From NCBI GenBank assembly GCA_015272515.1, contig JACYLN010000115.1, positions 1-64,000 on the forward strand: DNA of 64,000 bases, given 5' to 3'. How positions within the stretch are numbered: position 1 is the first letter of the stretch; every line of letters starts with the position of its first letter. Under the pieces are notes generated by a model. It was not told the origin of the DNA. It saw only the letters and a program-made list of their open reading frames with translations, and ran no database searches. Both the position numbers and the translations under genes were made by a program. Source of the stretch: Leptolyngbyaceae cyanobacterium C42_A2020_001. Its GTDB lineage: Bacteria; Cyanobacteriota; Cyanobacteriia; Leptolyngbyales; Leptolyngbyaceae. Positions 63,809 to 64,000 of the stretch are shown piece by piece.

Positions 63809-64000
63809 CTTCTAACCCATGTCTTTTCTTCTGAATCCCATCCAACCCGAAAACCAGAGGTTTCTCGTGGAAAAACTGCGGTTTTGGATGTGGAAAAATT
63901 TAGATCAAAGCGGACTTTTGGCTCGAACTTGCTCATACACGGTTGAGATTGCTTCGATAGTTGAGATTGCTTCGATAAACGAGTTGTCTCGCTCCCAAAA

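Noticed and set aside
63733-63936. Reading frame on the minus strand over the last terminator
   Set aside because: It overlaps a strong terminator and the end of the preceding gene, with no ribosome binding site or recognisable protein.

Overview
The window is cyanobacterial chromosome. The evidence is the many HIP1 octamers (GCGATCGC) in and between genes, a ferredoxin-thioredoxin reductase variable-chain gene, a tiny petL gene for the cytochrome b6f complex, cyanobacteria-specific families (DUF1997, KGK, HmpF, PatA-like regulators, KaiB-like) and a cyanobacterial RNase E whose C-terminal peptide is the one known to bind PNPase. The full hmp/pil chemotaxis cluster with hmpF suggests a motile, probably filamentous, type IV pilus-using species; the species cannot be named from the sequence. 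I see no rRNA, tRNA, CRISPR array, prophage or intact insertion sequence.

Layout. 0.5-11.3 kb: an unknown protein, a UPF0104 membrane protein, a B12-radical SAM enzyme, petL, aroB, a GAF histidine kinase, era, pfkA and surE. 11.7-20.5 kb: asd-dapA-rnj run leftward, divergent from tig-clpP-clpX (proteostasis). 20.5-29.6 kb: a MITE-like element, an alpha/beta hydrolase, pheA, a DUF1997 gene, rnhB, rne and a TIGR03960-type radical SAM gene. 29.6-35.5 kb: a small rhodanese next to a desaturase-rhodanese fusion, a Lon-N-like protein, a PP2C phosphatase and ftrV.

35.2-49.0 kb is the centrepiece: a leftward taxis operon (PatA-like regulator, CheY, CheW, TPR-containing MCP, 1874-residue CheA hybrid, then a 74-aa protein 9 nt downstream), divergent from hmpF across an 800-bp spacer. 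It should convert a stimulus into control of type IV pilus motility. 49.0-53.3 kb holds tilS, a KGK-like gene, the cytochrome c assembly gene ccsA and a DUF3352 gene. 53.7-64 kb holds a PRC-barrel/DUF2382 gene, cofH, a KaiB-domain gene downstream of a PilT-type ATPase gene, a phosphoribosyltransferase, a sugar-cation symporter, a HEAT-repeat protein, a DUF92/VTE6-like protein, a VOC protein and a small membrane-anchored unknown.

Most promising for follow-up: (1) the desaturase-rhodanese reading frame with a strong internal ribosome binding site, next to a second rhodanese with an altered active loop; (2) the CheA linker of about 900 residues carrying about 19 short acidic-LL motifs, and its MCP without a periplasmic domain; (3) the KaiB-like gene paired with a PilT paralogue whose AIRNLIRE motif is degenerate; (4) two MITE-like elements with perfect 8-bp target duplications. 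Several start codons are moved inward because a ribosome binding site supports the downstream start.
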